This document shows, one piece after another, positions 1 through 5,699 of a stretch of DNA of 5,727 nt. The translations under genes were made by a program, and so were the position numbers. Below the pieces are notes generated by a model that was not told the DNA's origin, ran no database searches, and was given only the letters and a program-made list of their open reading frames with translations. Within the stretch, counting starts at the first letter, position 1; each line of letters opens with the position of its first letter. The stretch comes from UBA4717 sp045531795 (GTDB taxonomy: Bacteria; Bacillota; Clostridia; Oscillospirales; CAG-272): positions 1-5,727 of the forward strand of contig JAZSET010000097.1 in assembly GCA_045531795.1 (NCBI GenBank), given 5' to 3'.

Positions 1-41
1 AACTCCTTGGCTCACAGAACGACATGGCTACGATCCGACTT
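1..41 (-). other. Sequencing adapter remnant (MGI/BGI DNBSEQ) at contig end
   Basis: Read on the minus strand, this stretch begins AAGTCGGATCGTAGCC and ends GAGCCAAGGAGTT. From memory this equals 41 of the 42 bases of the MGI/BGI read-2 adapter, lacking only the final G. It interrupts the mtnN frame exactly where a conserved His-Asp region should follow, and the 14 residues it would encode after Gln99 resemble nothing in that family. I therefore read it as untrimmed adapter joined to a contig end, not genomic DNA. Base 42 is the first base outside the adapter match. Confidence 0.95.
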
Positions 42-337
42 TGAACTACCTTGTCGGCAACAACTGCCGAGCATATTGTAAGCTTTTCTGAAAGTCCTCC
101 TGCAACGCCCGAATTTATAATAGCGTCTGCACCGTATTTAAGTATCATTGTCTGGGCACAAACAGCGGCAAAGACCTTGCCGACACCGCTTTCTGCTATT
201 ACAACATCCCTGCCGCTCAGTTTTCCCTCATAAAAGGTAATGTTGCTTGTTACGGATTCACGCCTGTCCTCAAGCATTAAAGCGAGTGACTCGACCTCAA
301 TTTTCATCGCTCCGATTATTCCGATTTTCTTTGACAT
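42..337 (-). CDS. mtnN: 5'-methylthioadenosine/S-adenosylhomocysteine nucleosidase, N-terminal part (truncated by contig end)
   Basis: The enzyme hydrolyses S-adenosylhomocysteine, methylthioadenosine and 5'-deoxyadenosine to adenine plus the ribosyl product, in the cytoplasm. It clears inhibitors of methyltransferases and feeds methionine salvage and, where LuxS exists, AI-2 synthesis. Only about 98 of the usual roughly 230 residues are present. Visible signatures are the N-terminal strand KIGIIGAM (4-11) followed by Glu14, which aligns with catalytic Glu12 of the E. coli enzyme; SGVGKVFAA (50-58); and the purine-nucleoside phosphorylase-fold motif INSGVAGGL (74-82). The sequence stops at VVQ (97-99), where family members continue with a His-Asp motif; the second catalytic Asp is missing because of the contig end. 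The ATG at 337 has AAGGA eight bases upstream. The gene lies 18 bp after the SDR gene on the same strand, so the two are probably cotranscribed. Any annotation extending this CDS to base 1 would add adapter-encoded residues. Confidence 0.93.
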
Positions 338-355
338 ATCAATCATCCTTGTATT

Positions 356-1132
356 TTATTTAGTTACGCATTTTTTGCGCTGTATAAGCATTACACCTTT
401 AGCAAGAAGCTTGTCGGGAAGAATTCTCCTCAAAAATACCGCAACCTTCATAATGGTACCGGGGACAATTACCTCTTTGCCCTTGAACATCTTTTTAATT
501 GCGTATGCACTTACCTTTTTGCTGTCAAGGATAATAAAGCTCTTTCCTTTTTCGTTTCCAAATCCGAAGTTCACCTTTGCAACTTCTGAAAATTCGGTGT
601 CAACAGGTCCGGGGCATAAAACGCTCACCTGTACGCCACACCCTTCTCTGCGCATTTCCTCGGCAAGTGCCTGAGACAGCCTCAGTACATATGCTTTTGA
701 TGCGTAGTATGCTGCAAATAACGGACCCGGAAAGAATGCGGCAAGAGACGCCACATTTAAAATATATCCCGATTCCTTAACACTGAATTTCTGAGCCACC
801 ATTTTTGTAAGAATATGGACTGCACGGATATTTGTGTCTATCATTTTGAGCTCATCATCAAGTGATGTTTCGCACAGTTCACCGAACACACCAAAGCCCG
901 CATTGTTGATAAAAACATCAACCTCATCTGCATACCCTGCAACTTTTTTGCACGCGTCAATATCCGTTAAATCCGCACATACTGTCTCCGTGTTGGTTTT
1001 GAGTTCGCTTTTTAATTTTTCAAGTCTGTCAGAGCGTCTTGCAACGGCGATAATATCGTATCCCATATCCGACAGGATATGTGCCATATCATAGCCGAGT
1101 CCCGAGCTTGCTCCTGTTATAAGTGCTTTCAT
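356..1132 (-). CDS. Classical short-chain dehydrogenase/reductase (SDR), DltE/YqjQ-like
   Basis: This is a 258-residue NAD(P)H-dependent oxidoreductase of the classical SDR superfamily (COG0300-like); the substrate cannot be named from sequence. The Rossmann fold is complete: TGASSGLG (6-13) binds the cofactor, ADLTD (53-57) packs against adenine, NNAG (76-79) stabilises the fold, and the catalytic tetrad is Asn101, Ser129, Tyr142 and Lys146 (YYASK). CPGPVDT (173-179) is the usual motif after strand 6. Arg32-Arg33 at the end of strand 2 favour NADPH over NADH. No signal peptide is seen. The C-terminal 40 residues carry a hydrophobic and basic stretch (about 221-254, VIVPGTIMKVAVFLRRILP...), common in this subgroup and perhaps a membrane-contact or substrate-channel segment. 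The ATG at 1132 has GAGAGG five bases upstream. It is the first gene of a probable two-gene operon with mtnN and is divergent from the MATE gene. A metabolic link with mtnN is not evident. Confidence 0.92.
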   Translation of the reverse strand: MKALITGASSGLGYDMAHILSDMGYDIIAVARRSDRLEKLKSELKTNTETVCADLTDIDACKKVAGYADEVDVFINNAGFGVFGELCETSLDDELKMIDTNIRAVHILTKMVAQKFSVKESGYILNVASLAAFFPGPLFAAYYASKAYVLRLSQALAEEMRREGCGVQVSVLCPGPVDTEFSEVAKVNFGFGNEKGKSFIILDSKKVSAYAIKKMFKGKEVIVPGTIMKVAVFLRRILPDKLLAKGVMLIQRKKCVTK

Positions 1133-1152
1133 TATTACCTCTCAGAATATAA

Positions 1153-1163
1153 ATTGTCACAAT
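1153..1163. promoter_or_regulatory. Short palindrome at the SDR transcription start
   Basis: ATTGTCACAAT is an 11-base palindrome with a single central base. It sits where transcription from the SDR promoter is expected to begin, just downstream of the -10 box at 1165-1170. The position would suit a repressor operator, but the element is short and AT-rich, so chance is a fair alternative. Confidence 0.25.
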
Positions 1164-1164
1164 A

Positions 1165-1193
1165 ATTATACCTCTGCATAAGAACATTGTCAA
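1165..1193 (-). promoter_or_regulatory. Consensus sigma-A promoter for the SDR-mtnN operon
   Basis: On the minus strand a perfect -35 TTGACA (1193-1188) is followed after exactly 17 bases by a perfect -10 TATAAT (1170-1165). Transcription should begin near 1158, giving a leader of about 26 bases before the SDR ATG at 1132. With both hexamers and spacing at consensus, expression should be strong unless a repressor acts; short palindromes lie at the start site and upstream. Confidence 0.85.
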
Positions 1194-1220
1194 TTGAATT
1201 GCAAAATTTAATCCTTTTTT

Positions 1221-1232
1221 ACAAATATTTGT
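1221..1232. promoter_or_regulatory. 12-bp perfect palindrome, possible operator
   Basis: ACAAATATTTGT is a perfect 12-bp palindrome. It lies almost exactly midway between the -35 boxes of the two divergent promoters: 27 bases from the SDR -35 and 28 bases from the MATE -35. A dimeric regulator bound here could act on both genes. No regulator gene is adjacent and AT-rich palindromes arise easily, so this is only a candidate. Confidence 0.3.
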
Positions 1233-1260
1233 TCCGTTTTGATAAAAATCAGTTTTCCTC

Positions 1261-1289
1261 TTGTTTTTGAGGTGCTTTGGTGTTAAAAT
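1261..1289 (+). promoter_or_regulatory. Putative promoter of the MATE transporter gene (extended -10)
   Basis: A partial -35 TTGTTT (1261-1266) is separated by 17 bases from TAAAAT (1284-1289). The -10 is preceded by TGT (1281-1283), making an extended TGn -10 element. Transcription would start near 1296, giving a leader of about 43 bases. The same bases could be misread as coding from a TTG start codon at 1261, which would put the promoter inside the gene. Confidence 0.55.
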
Positions 1290-1323
1290 ATATTCTGTAG
1301 AAATTGTCAGCCCTTTATGGAAT

Positions 1324-1331
1324 GGAGATGG
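1324..1331 (+). promoter_or_regulatory. Ribosome binding site fixing the MATE start at 1339
   Basis: GGAGATGG lies 7 bases before the ATG at 1339. It supports that codon over the in-frame TTG at 1261, which would overlap the promoter, and over the ATG at 1348, for which the GGAG would be too distant. Confidence 0.6.
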
Positions 1332-1338
1332 TAACTTA

Positions 1339-2703
1339 ATGGCTACAATGGTCAGGGATCTGACTCGGGGAAATGTAACAAAACAGCTTTTATTATTCGC
1401 TCTTCCCCTGTTTTTATCAAATGCCCTGCAGGCAATATATAACATCGTCGATATGATAATCGTCGGTCAGTTTATAGGCGGTGCCGGAATGTCGGCAGTG
1501 TCAATAGGCGGTGATATTCTGCATCTTTTAACCTTTGTTTCTATGGGCTTTTCATCCGCAGGACAGGTGCTTATTGCAAAAAATGTAGGTGCCGGCAATA
1601 TGCAAGCGGTTAAAAAAACAATAGGTACAATGTTTACATTTCTGCTTATTGCTTCGCTTGCAATATCTGTTATTTGCTACATAATCAGAAATCCTATGCT
1701 TGTATGGCTCAATACCCCCGCAGAATCCTTTGAATATACCCTCGATTACACAGTCACCTGTATCGTCGGGCTTGCGTTCATTTACGGCTACAATATAGTA
1801 AGTGCCATACTGCGTGGTATGGGTGACAGTAAACGCCCCTTTGTATTTATTGCAATAGCTGCCGTATTAAATCTCGTTCTTGATATAGTTTTTGTTGTAT
1901 ACTTTCATATGGAGGTTTTCGGTGCGGCTCTTGCCACCGTTATCGGTCAAGCGGTAAGCTTTATCGTTTCACTTATTTACCTCTATAAGCATAAGGAAGC
2001 CTTTGGCTTTGATTTCAAGCCGCAGAGCTTTAAGATGGATAAAGAAGCGCTCTCAAAAATACTTGCTCTCGGTATTCCCATGGCAATACAGTCTGCAGCA
2101 GTAAGCTTCTCAAAAATCGTGCTTATGGCATGGATTAACAGCTTCGGCGTTGTGTATTCTGCTCTTGCGGGAATATTCAACAAGATAAATACTATGAGTG
2201 CTGTTGTTTCAAACTCGTTTACAACTGCAGGCAGTGCAATGGTCGGGCAGAATCTCGGTGCAGGCAAGAACGAAAGGGTACCGAAAGTTCTCACAACGGT
2301 TGGTGCTTGCGGTATGATTATAGCAACAGCCATTTCCGCAGTGATACTTTTATTCCCGAATACCGTTTTTGCGGCATTTACAAGCGATAAAGATGTACTT
2401 TTAGTTGCTTCAATGCTTATCGGGCCTATCATTCTCAACCTATACGGCTCGGCAACACGAAGCATAAGCTTTTCAATTATAAACGGTTCGGGTAACACCA
2501 AACTCAATCTTGCAGTCGCAATAATTGACGGCGTAATAAGCCGTATCGGTATTGCCGCGTTGCTTGGCTTTACTCTTGGTCTTGATTGTCTCGGTTTCTG
2601 GTACGGAGACTCAATTGCAGGCTTTGTCCCGATTATAATCGGCACTTGCTTCCTGGTTTCGGGAAAATGGAAAACTGAGAAAGAGCTCCGCATGCCCGAT
2701 TAA
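1339..2703 (+). CDS. MATE-family multidrug/cation efflux transporter
   Basis: This is a 454-residue polytopic membrane protein of the MATE family (NorM/DinF/MepA type), which exports cationic drugs, dyes or metabolites in exchange for Na+ or H+. The length is standard. Two homologous halves of about six membrane segments each are visible (roughly 1-220 and 235-454). AGQVLIAKNVGAGN (74-87) in the first half is echoed by AGSAMVGQNLGAGK (297-310) in the second, and ILRGMGDSKRP (157-167) by IINGSGNTKLN (380-390). The first segment holds the typical IYNIVDMIIVGQFIG pattern (33-47), with Asp39. It starts at ATG 1339, chosen from the GGAGATGG site upstream; the longer frame from TTG at 1261 runs through the promoter. 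The gene is monocistronic: divergent from the SDR gene and ended by a strong hairpin 26 bases after the stop. Ion and substrate cannot be assigned. Confidence 0.93.
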   Translation: MATMVRDLTRGNVTKQLLLFALPLFLSNALQAIYNIVDMIIVGQFIGGAGMSAVSIGGDILHLLTFVSMGFSSAGQVLIAKNVGAGNMQAVKKTIGTMFTFLLIASLAISVICYIIRNPMLVWLNTPAESFEYTLDYTVTCIVGLAFIYGYNIVSAILRGMGDSKRPFVFIAIAAVLNLVLDIVFVVYFHMEVFGAALATVIGQAVSFIVSLIYLYKHKEAFGFDFKPQSFKMDKEALSKILALGIPMAIQSAAVSFSKIVLMAWINSFGVVYSALAGIFNKINTMSAVVSNSFTTAGSAMVGQNLGAGKNERVPKVLTTVGACGMIIATAISAVILLFPNTVFAAFTSDKDVLLVASMLIGPIILNLYGSATRSISFSIINGSGNTKLNLAVAIIDGVISRIGIAALLGFTLGLDCLGFWYGDSIAGFVPIIIGTCFLVSGKWKTEKELRMPD

Positions 2704-2729
2704 ACCCTATGTGTATCAACTATATGAAG

Positions 2730-2776
2730 AAAGTCGGTAATTTGCTTTGCGAAAATTACCGACTTTTGTTTTCTGA
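2730..2776 (+). terminator. Rho-independent terminator of the MATE gene, possibly bidirectional
   Basis: A perfect 14-bp stem pairs AAAGTCGGTAATTT (2730-2743) with AAATTACCGACTTT (2753-2766) around a 9-base loop. On the plus strand it runs into TTTTGTTTTC. It begins 26 bases after the MATE stop. On the minus strand the stem ends in TTTCTTC, a weaker uridine tract, 24 bases after the glycosidase stop at 2790, so it may also end that convergent transcript. Confidence 0.93.
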
Positions 2777-2789
2777 GGCTACAGTGTAA

Positions 2790-4703
2790 TCAGATAAATA
2801 CAGTAAAATATCTTGCATCATCAAGCTTTTTGTTTGCGGCAGATGCGTAGTCGCACATCTGATAAGTAAAGCTTTCTCCGTCTTTTTCAAAGGTAAACCT
2901 GCACCCCGCAAGAAGCCCATAATGAAGCTGAGGCTCAGCTACACAGGTATAATTCTGTCCCCAAACGGTCTTTCCTGAGAACATTTCCTCTTCACTTGAG
3001 CCGAAATGCTTTGAGCGTGCATAAATCACCGCCCCTCTTCTGAGGGTGCTCATAGGATGCTTTACCATAGCATTTCTGTCGCAGGGACCGTTTTCGTCAT
3101 CAGTCCACCTGCGGATATGATAATCGTCATCAGGAAGTACTTTGTATTCTCCGGCAAAATCGTAAATTCTTGGAGTCATATCAAATCTGATACGGAAAAT
3201 AGCATCTGAAGAGTCAAGCTTAACCTCGTTATATTCGCCGCACTTCAATTCAAGCTCCTTGCCGTTCATTATGGCCGAAGTTTTTTTACTCCACTCAGGC
3301 ACGCGGACAAAAATTCTTCCGTTTTCGGGGAAATTTCTGACAGTAATTGCTACCCTTCCTCCGTCGTGATAACCGTTTGATACCTTGATGCGTGTATCTC
3401 CAAAGGTTGCAACTGTGTAAATATATGTATTGATGTAAAAATCGTTGCCGTCACGCATTACTACAGACTCTGCCGCATTACAGAAGCCACGCGGAACATT
3501 GTCAACGCAACAATGATGATACTTTGTTCCGACATGGGGAGAGTCCATAAGATGTCTGCCGCTGCTTCGCACAAAAAATGCCGCCCAGGTACCGTCCTCG
3601 CAAACACCTGCAAGAAATGCGTTTGTAAAAGCAAGTTCAAATGAATCCATATATTTCGCCTTGCCTGTAAGACAGAAGAGCTCATAGCATATACGCATCC
3701 AGTGTATAACATCGCAAATCTCGGTAGAAGCATCGGGATATTCTTTTGCATCTGCAAACCATTCATTGTAACCGACACTTCCGAGAATGTTTGATTCATA
3801 CTTTACAAGCACATCATAAAGTGCCTCGACTGCTCTGAGCAGACTTTCATCACCTGTTATACGGTAAAGTTCACAGATTCCGTCATAGCAGGACATCATT
3901 TCATAAGCCTTTGCCGACCATTCTTCGCCGTTTTCTTCGCCGTCAAACCAGTGAGCAGGAGCCTTGTCCTGTAAAGGTCTTAAAAGGAGAGCAGGTCTGG
4001 TGTCATCGGTTTTCCAGTCGTCAGCCATATCCTTACAAAAATCAAGGTATCTTTCGTTGCCTGTAAGTCTGTACAAAATGAGCAGTGGCTTCATTACAGA
4101 ACAAGCCGCCATACCCGATACAACACCGCAGTATCTCATTTTCCTGCCACTCTTTTCAACAGTGTCAATAAGATGTGCCGCCATTCTGTCGGCAGCAATA
4201 AGAATATCCTTGTCGTCACAAAGCATAGCACACTCAAGAAGTCCCCAGAGTGTGTATTTCTGAGACCATACATTCCAGTTGAAGTTAAGTGCCTCACCGT
4301 GTATAGCCTTAACAACTTCCTTGTCAGCAGGGAAAATGTTGTCACTGTCCTTATATGTGGAAAGATAGCCGTCTTCGCGCTGACACGCCATTATGCGCTT
4401 TGCTGAGCCACTTAAAAACTCCTTGAGGCCGGGGTAATTCTTCATACGGCAAACTCTCACGGCACCGATCATCATCTTACCCCAGAATTCGCCTCTCCAG
4501 AGTCCCCAGGGATTTTCGTCATCATACTTTTCTATGAAGCAGTCCTCAGCATCACGCATGATTTCGTTCATAGCAAAGGTGCCCGATATTCTCTTATGAA
4601 TAAATCTGTCAAAGCGAATACCTATTTCTCCCCTGAGAATTATATCCTCAGGCCTTGCAGGAGTTAATTTGTTTTTTACTTTATAATCCACAACGTATTC
4701 CAT
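2790..4703 (-). CDS. GH127/DUF1680-type glycoside hydrolase, beta-L-arabinofuranosidase-like
   Basis: This 637-residue protein matches the Glyco_hydro_127 (DUF1680) fold: an (alpha/alpha)6 barrel (to about residue 430) followed by beta-sandwich domains. Its length is close to the 658 residues of Bifidobacterium longum HypBA1, a retaining beta-L-arabinofuranosidase using a zinc-bound cysteine nucleophile. The centre is recognisable: Glu328-Ile-Cys330 corresponds to HypBA1 Glu338/Cys340, and Cys398-Cys399 with following Asn402 (CCVDN) to Cys417/Cys418 in CCPPN, so Cys398 should be the nucleophile. Glu314 (NEWF) is the best candidate for the acid/base, Glu322 in HypBA1. There is no signal peptide and there are about 20 cysteines, so it is cytoplasmic and acts on imported oligosaccharides. 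The ATG at 4703 has AGAGG six bases upstream. It is divergent from an AraC regulator, likely its controller. The proline pair after the cysteines is replaced and the barrel around residues 140-155 looks unlike characterised members, so another substrate (GH146-like or an unassigned DUF1680 group) is possible. Confidence 0.85.
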   Translation of the reverse strand: MEYVVDYKVKNKLTPARPEDIILRGEIGIRFDRFIHKRISGTFAMNEIMRDAEDCFIEKYDDENPWGLWRGEFWGKMMIGAVRVCRMKNYPGLKEFLSGSAKRIMACQREDGYLSTYKDSDNIFPADKEVVKAIHGEALNFNWNVWSQKYTLWGLLECAMLCDDKDILIAADRMAAHLIDTVEKSGRKMRYCGVVSGMAACSVMKPLLILYRLTGNERYLDFCKDMADDWKTDDTRPALLLRPLQDKAPAHWFDGEENGEEWSAKAYEMMSCYDGICELYRITGDESLLRAVEALYDVLVKYESNILGSVGYNEWFADAKEYPDASTEICDVIHWMRICYELFCLTGKAKYMDSFELAFTNAFLAGVCEDGTWAAFFVRSSGRHLMDSPHVGTKYHHCCVDNVPRGFCNAAESVVMRDGNDFYINTYIYTVATFGDTRIKVSNGYHDGGRVAITVRNFPENGRIFVRVPEWSKKTSAIMNGKELELKCGEYNEVKLDSSDAIFRIRFDMTPRIYDFAGEYKVLPDDDYHIRRWTDDENGPCDRNAMVKHPMSTLRRGAVIYARSKHFGSSEEEMFSGKTVWGQNYTCVAEPQLHYGLLAGCRFTFEKDGESFTYQMCDYASAANKKLDDARYFTVFI

Positions 4704-4728
4704 AATTTACCTCTGTGTAATTTCCGGT

Positions 4729-4757
4729 ATAATATTGACAAAAGTCGCAATTTGTAA
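4729..4757 (-). promoter_or_regulatory. Putative weak promoter of the glycosidase gene
   Basis: On the minus strand a -10 TATTAT (4734-4729) lies 17 bases after a poor -35 TTACAA (4757-4752), giving a start near 4722 and a leader of about 19 bases. The weak -35 and the direct repeat immediately upstream of it (4758-4769) fit activator-dependent transcription of the AraC type. An alternative is TATAAT at 4767-4762, preceded by TGA as an extended -10. Confidence 0.45.
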
Positions 4758-4763
4758 TACAAT
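4735..4763 (+). promoter_or_regulatory. Near-consensus promoter of the AraC-family gene
   Basis: A perfect -35 TTGACA (4735-4740), a 17-base spacer and TACAAT (4758-4763, five of six matches) form a strong sigma-A promoter. Transcription should begin near 4770, leaving a leader of about 69 bases. The -10 box is the first six bases of repeat R1, so regulator bound there would block its own promoter. Confidence 0.75.
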
Positions 4764-4821
4764 TATATCACAAAGATTTCGTTATTTCTACAATTATATC
4801 GCTAATTTCTATAACAATATC
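4758..4821. repeat. Three related direct repeats, candidate AraC-family operators (R1-R3)
   Basis: TACAATTATATC occurs exactly at 4758-4769 (R1) and 4789-4800 (R2), 31 bases apart. A degenerate third copy TATAACAATATC is at 4810-4821 (R3), 21 bases after R2. R2 and R3 extend to a 19-base similarity (4782-4800 and 4803-4821) with 15 identities. Spacings of 21 and 31 are close to two and three helical turns, placing the copies on one face of the DNA, and 21 bp is the spacing of the E. coli AraC half-sites I1 and I2. R1 abuts the glycosidase -35 box and covers the regulator -10 box. Binding by the adjacent regulator is inferred. Confidence 0.65.
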
Positions 4822-4828
4822 ACACAGT

Positions 4829-4833
4829 GAGGG
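4829..4833 (+). promoter_or_regulatory. Ribosome binding site fixing the regulator start at 4839
   Basis: GAGGG lies 5 bases before the ATG at 4839. An in-frame GTG at 4827 overlaps this site and has no comparable site of its own, so the ATG is the start. Confidence 0.75.
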
Positions 4834-4838
4834 TTAAT

Positions 4839-5699
4839 ATGGAACTACGTACTAACGGTTCGGAAATAATAAAATATGATTACGACGGATTTATGTCCTT
4901 TGTCGGCAAGGGAAAGCTGTCAAATTATACCGACTATGCATCCGACACCCATTGGCACGACGATATAGAATTTCTGATCGCCACTACGGGCGATATACAA
5001 CTTAATGTCAACGGAAAAATCACATCTTTAAAAAGAGAAGAGGGTATCGTCATAAATGCCAAGCAGTTACATTCTGCATTTTCAAGGGATAAAAAAGATG
5101 CCGAATTCGTGTGCTTTTTGTTGCATCCTATGCTCCTTTGCACATCGCAGTATATTGAGCAAACCTTTGTTTCTCCTGTGCTTTACGACTCAAATATTCC
5201 GTATATTCTGCTTGATTCAAGTAAGCCCTGGAAAAAGGAAACCGTAAAAAAACTACTCGATGTATTTAATGTAAGAAGTGAGAAAACGGCTCCTCTGCGT
5301 ATTCAGGCGGTATTTCACGAAATATGGGCATCAATCTGTGAAAATGAAGTGTCACACAAAAAAACTCCGGGTCATTATGATGCCAATCTGTCAATACTTA
5401 AAAATATGATAATATATGTACACAAGAACTATGACCAGAAAATCTCTCTTGAGCAAATAGCATACGCCGGAAATATAAGCAAAAGTACCTGCCTTGCACT
5501 TTTTAAAAAATACATAAATGATACCCCGATAAACTACCTCATAGGCTACAGACTTCAGAAGTCTGCGGTACTACTCAAGGAAACTGATATGACCATATCG
5601 GAAATATCAGCAAAGGTAGGCTTTTCATCCGAAAGCTACTTCACCGAAAGCTTCAGAAAAAAATTCGGCTCTATCCCCAGCAAATACAGAAAGACCTGA
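4839..5699 (+). CDS. AraC-family transcriptional regulator with N-terminal cupin
   Basis: This is a 286-residue regulator in the usual AraC/XylS layout. The N-terminal half is a cupin-like ligand pocket: HWHDDIEFLI (38-47) is the typical sensor-domain motif, followed by beta-strand-rich DIQLNVNGK (52-60) and the turn REEGIVINAKQLHS (66-79). A helical linker (about 130-185) leads to two helix-turn-helix units, about 203-224 (SLEQIAYAGNISKSTCLALF) and 252-275 (TISEISAKVGFSSESYFTESFRKK). The second, with GFSSESYFTESFRKKFGSIPSKYR (261-284), matches the AraC family signature. The start is the ATG with GAGGG five bases before it. It is transcribed divergently from the glycosidase gene and probably activates it on binding a sugar or oligosaccharide, while its own promoter overlaps repeat R1. 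The ligand is unknown; an arabinose-containing saccharide is a guess from the neighbour. No terminator hairpin is visible in the 28 bases left in the window. Confidence 0.92.
   Translation: MELRTNGSEIIKYDYDGFMSFVGKGKLSNYTDYASDTHWHDDIEFLIATTGDIQLNVNGKITSLKREEGIVINAKQLHSAFSRDKKDAEFVCFLLHPMLLCTSQYIEQTFVSPVLYDSNIPYILLDSSKPWKKETVKKLLDVFNVRSEKTAPLRIQAVFHEIWASICENEVSHKKTPGHYDANLSILKNMIIYVHKNYDQKISLEQIAYAGNISKSTCLALFKKYINDTPINYLIGYRLQKSAVLLKETDMTISEISAKVGFSSESYFTESFRKKFGSIPSKYRKT

Noticed and set aside
1..41. Possible unusual C-terminal extension or gene fusion of MtnN
   Set aside because: The sequence matches a sequencing adapter and breaks the protein at a conserved motif; it is not biological.
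240..674. 144-codon plus-strand open frame across mtnN and the SDR gene
   Set aside because: It is antisense to two genes with complete family signatures, and its serine/threonine/proline-rich product is typical of a reverse-frame shadow.
1261..1338. N-terminal extension of the MATE protein from a TTG codon
   Set aside because: The stretch contains the likely promoter, its 26 residues do not resemble a MATE N-terminus, and a ribosome binding site precedes the ATG at 1339.
1089..1445. 118-codon minus-strand open frame over the SDR/MATE intergenic region
   Set aside because: It overlaps the start of both flanking genes and both promoters, and has no recognisable domain or ribosome binding site.
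1983..2693. 236-codon minus-strand open frame opposite the MATE gene
   Set aside because: It lies wholly antisense to a clear MATE gene, has no ribosome binding site that I see and its product shows no family motif; it is a codon-composition shadow.
4758..4821. Short repeats considered as a CRISPR-like array
   Set aside because: Repeats of 12-19 bases with unequal spacing, one degenerate copy, and no cas genes; the position between divergent genes fits operators.
4827..4838. GTG start four codons upstream in the AraC-family gene
   Set aside because: The GTG overlaps the GAGGG that serves the ATG at 4839 and lacks its own binding site.
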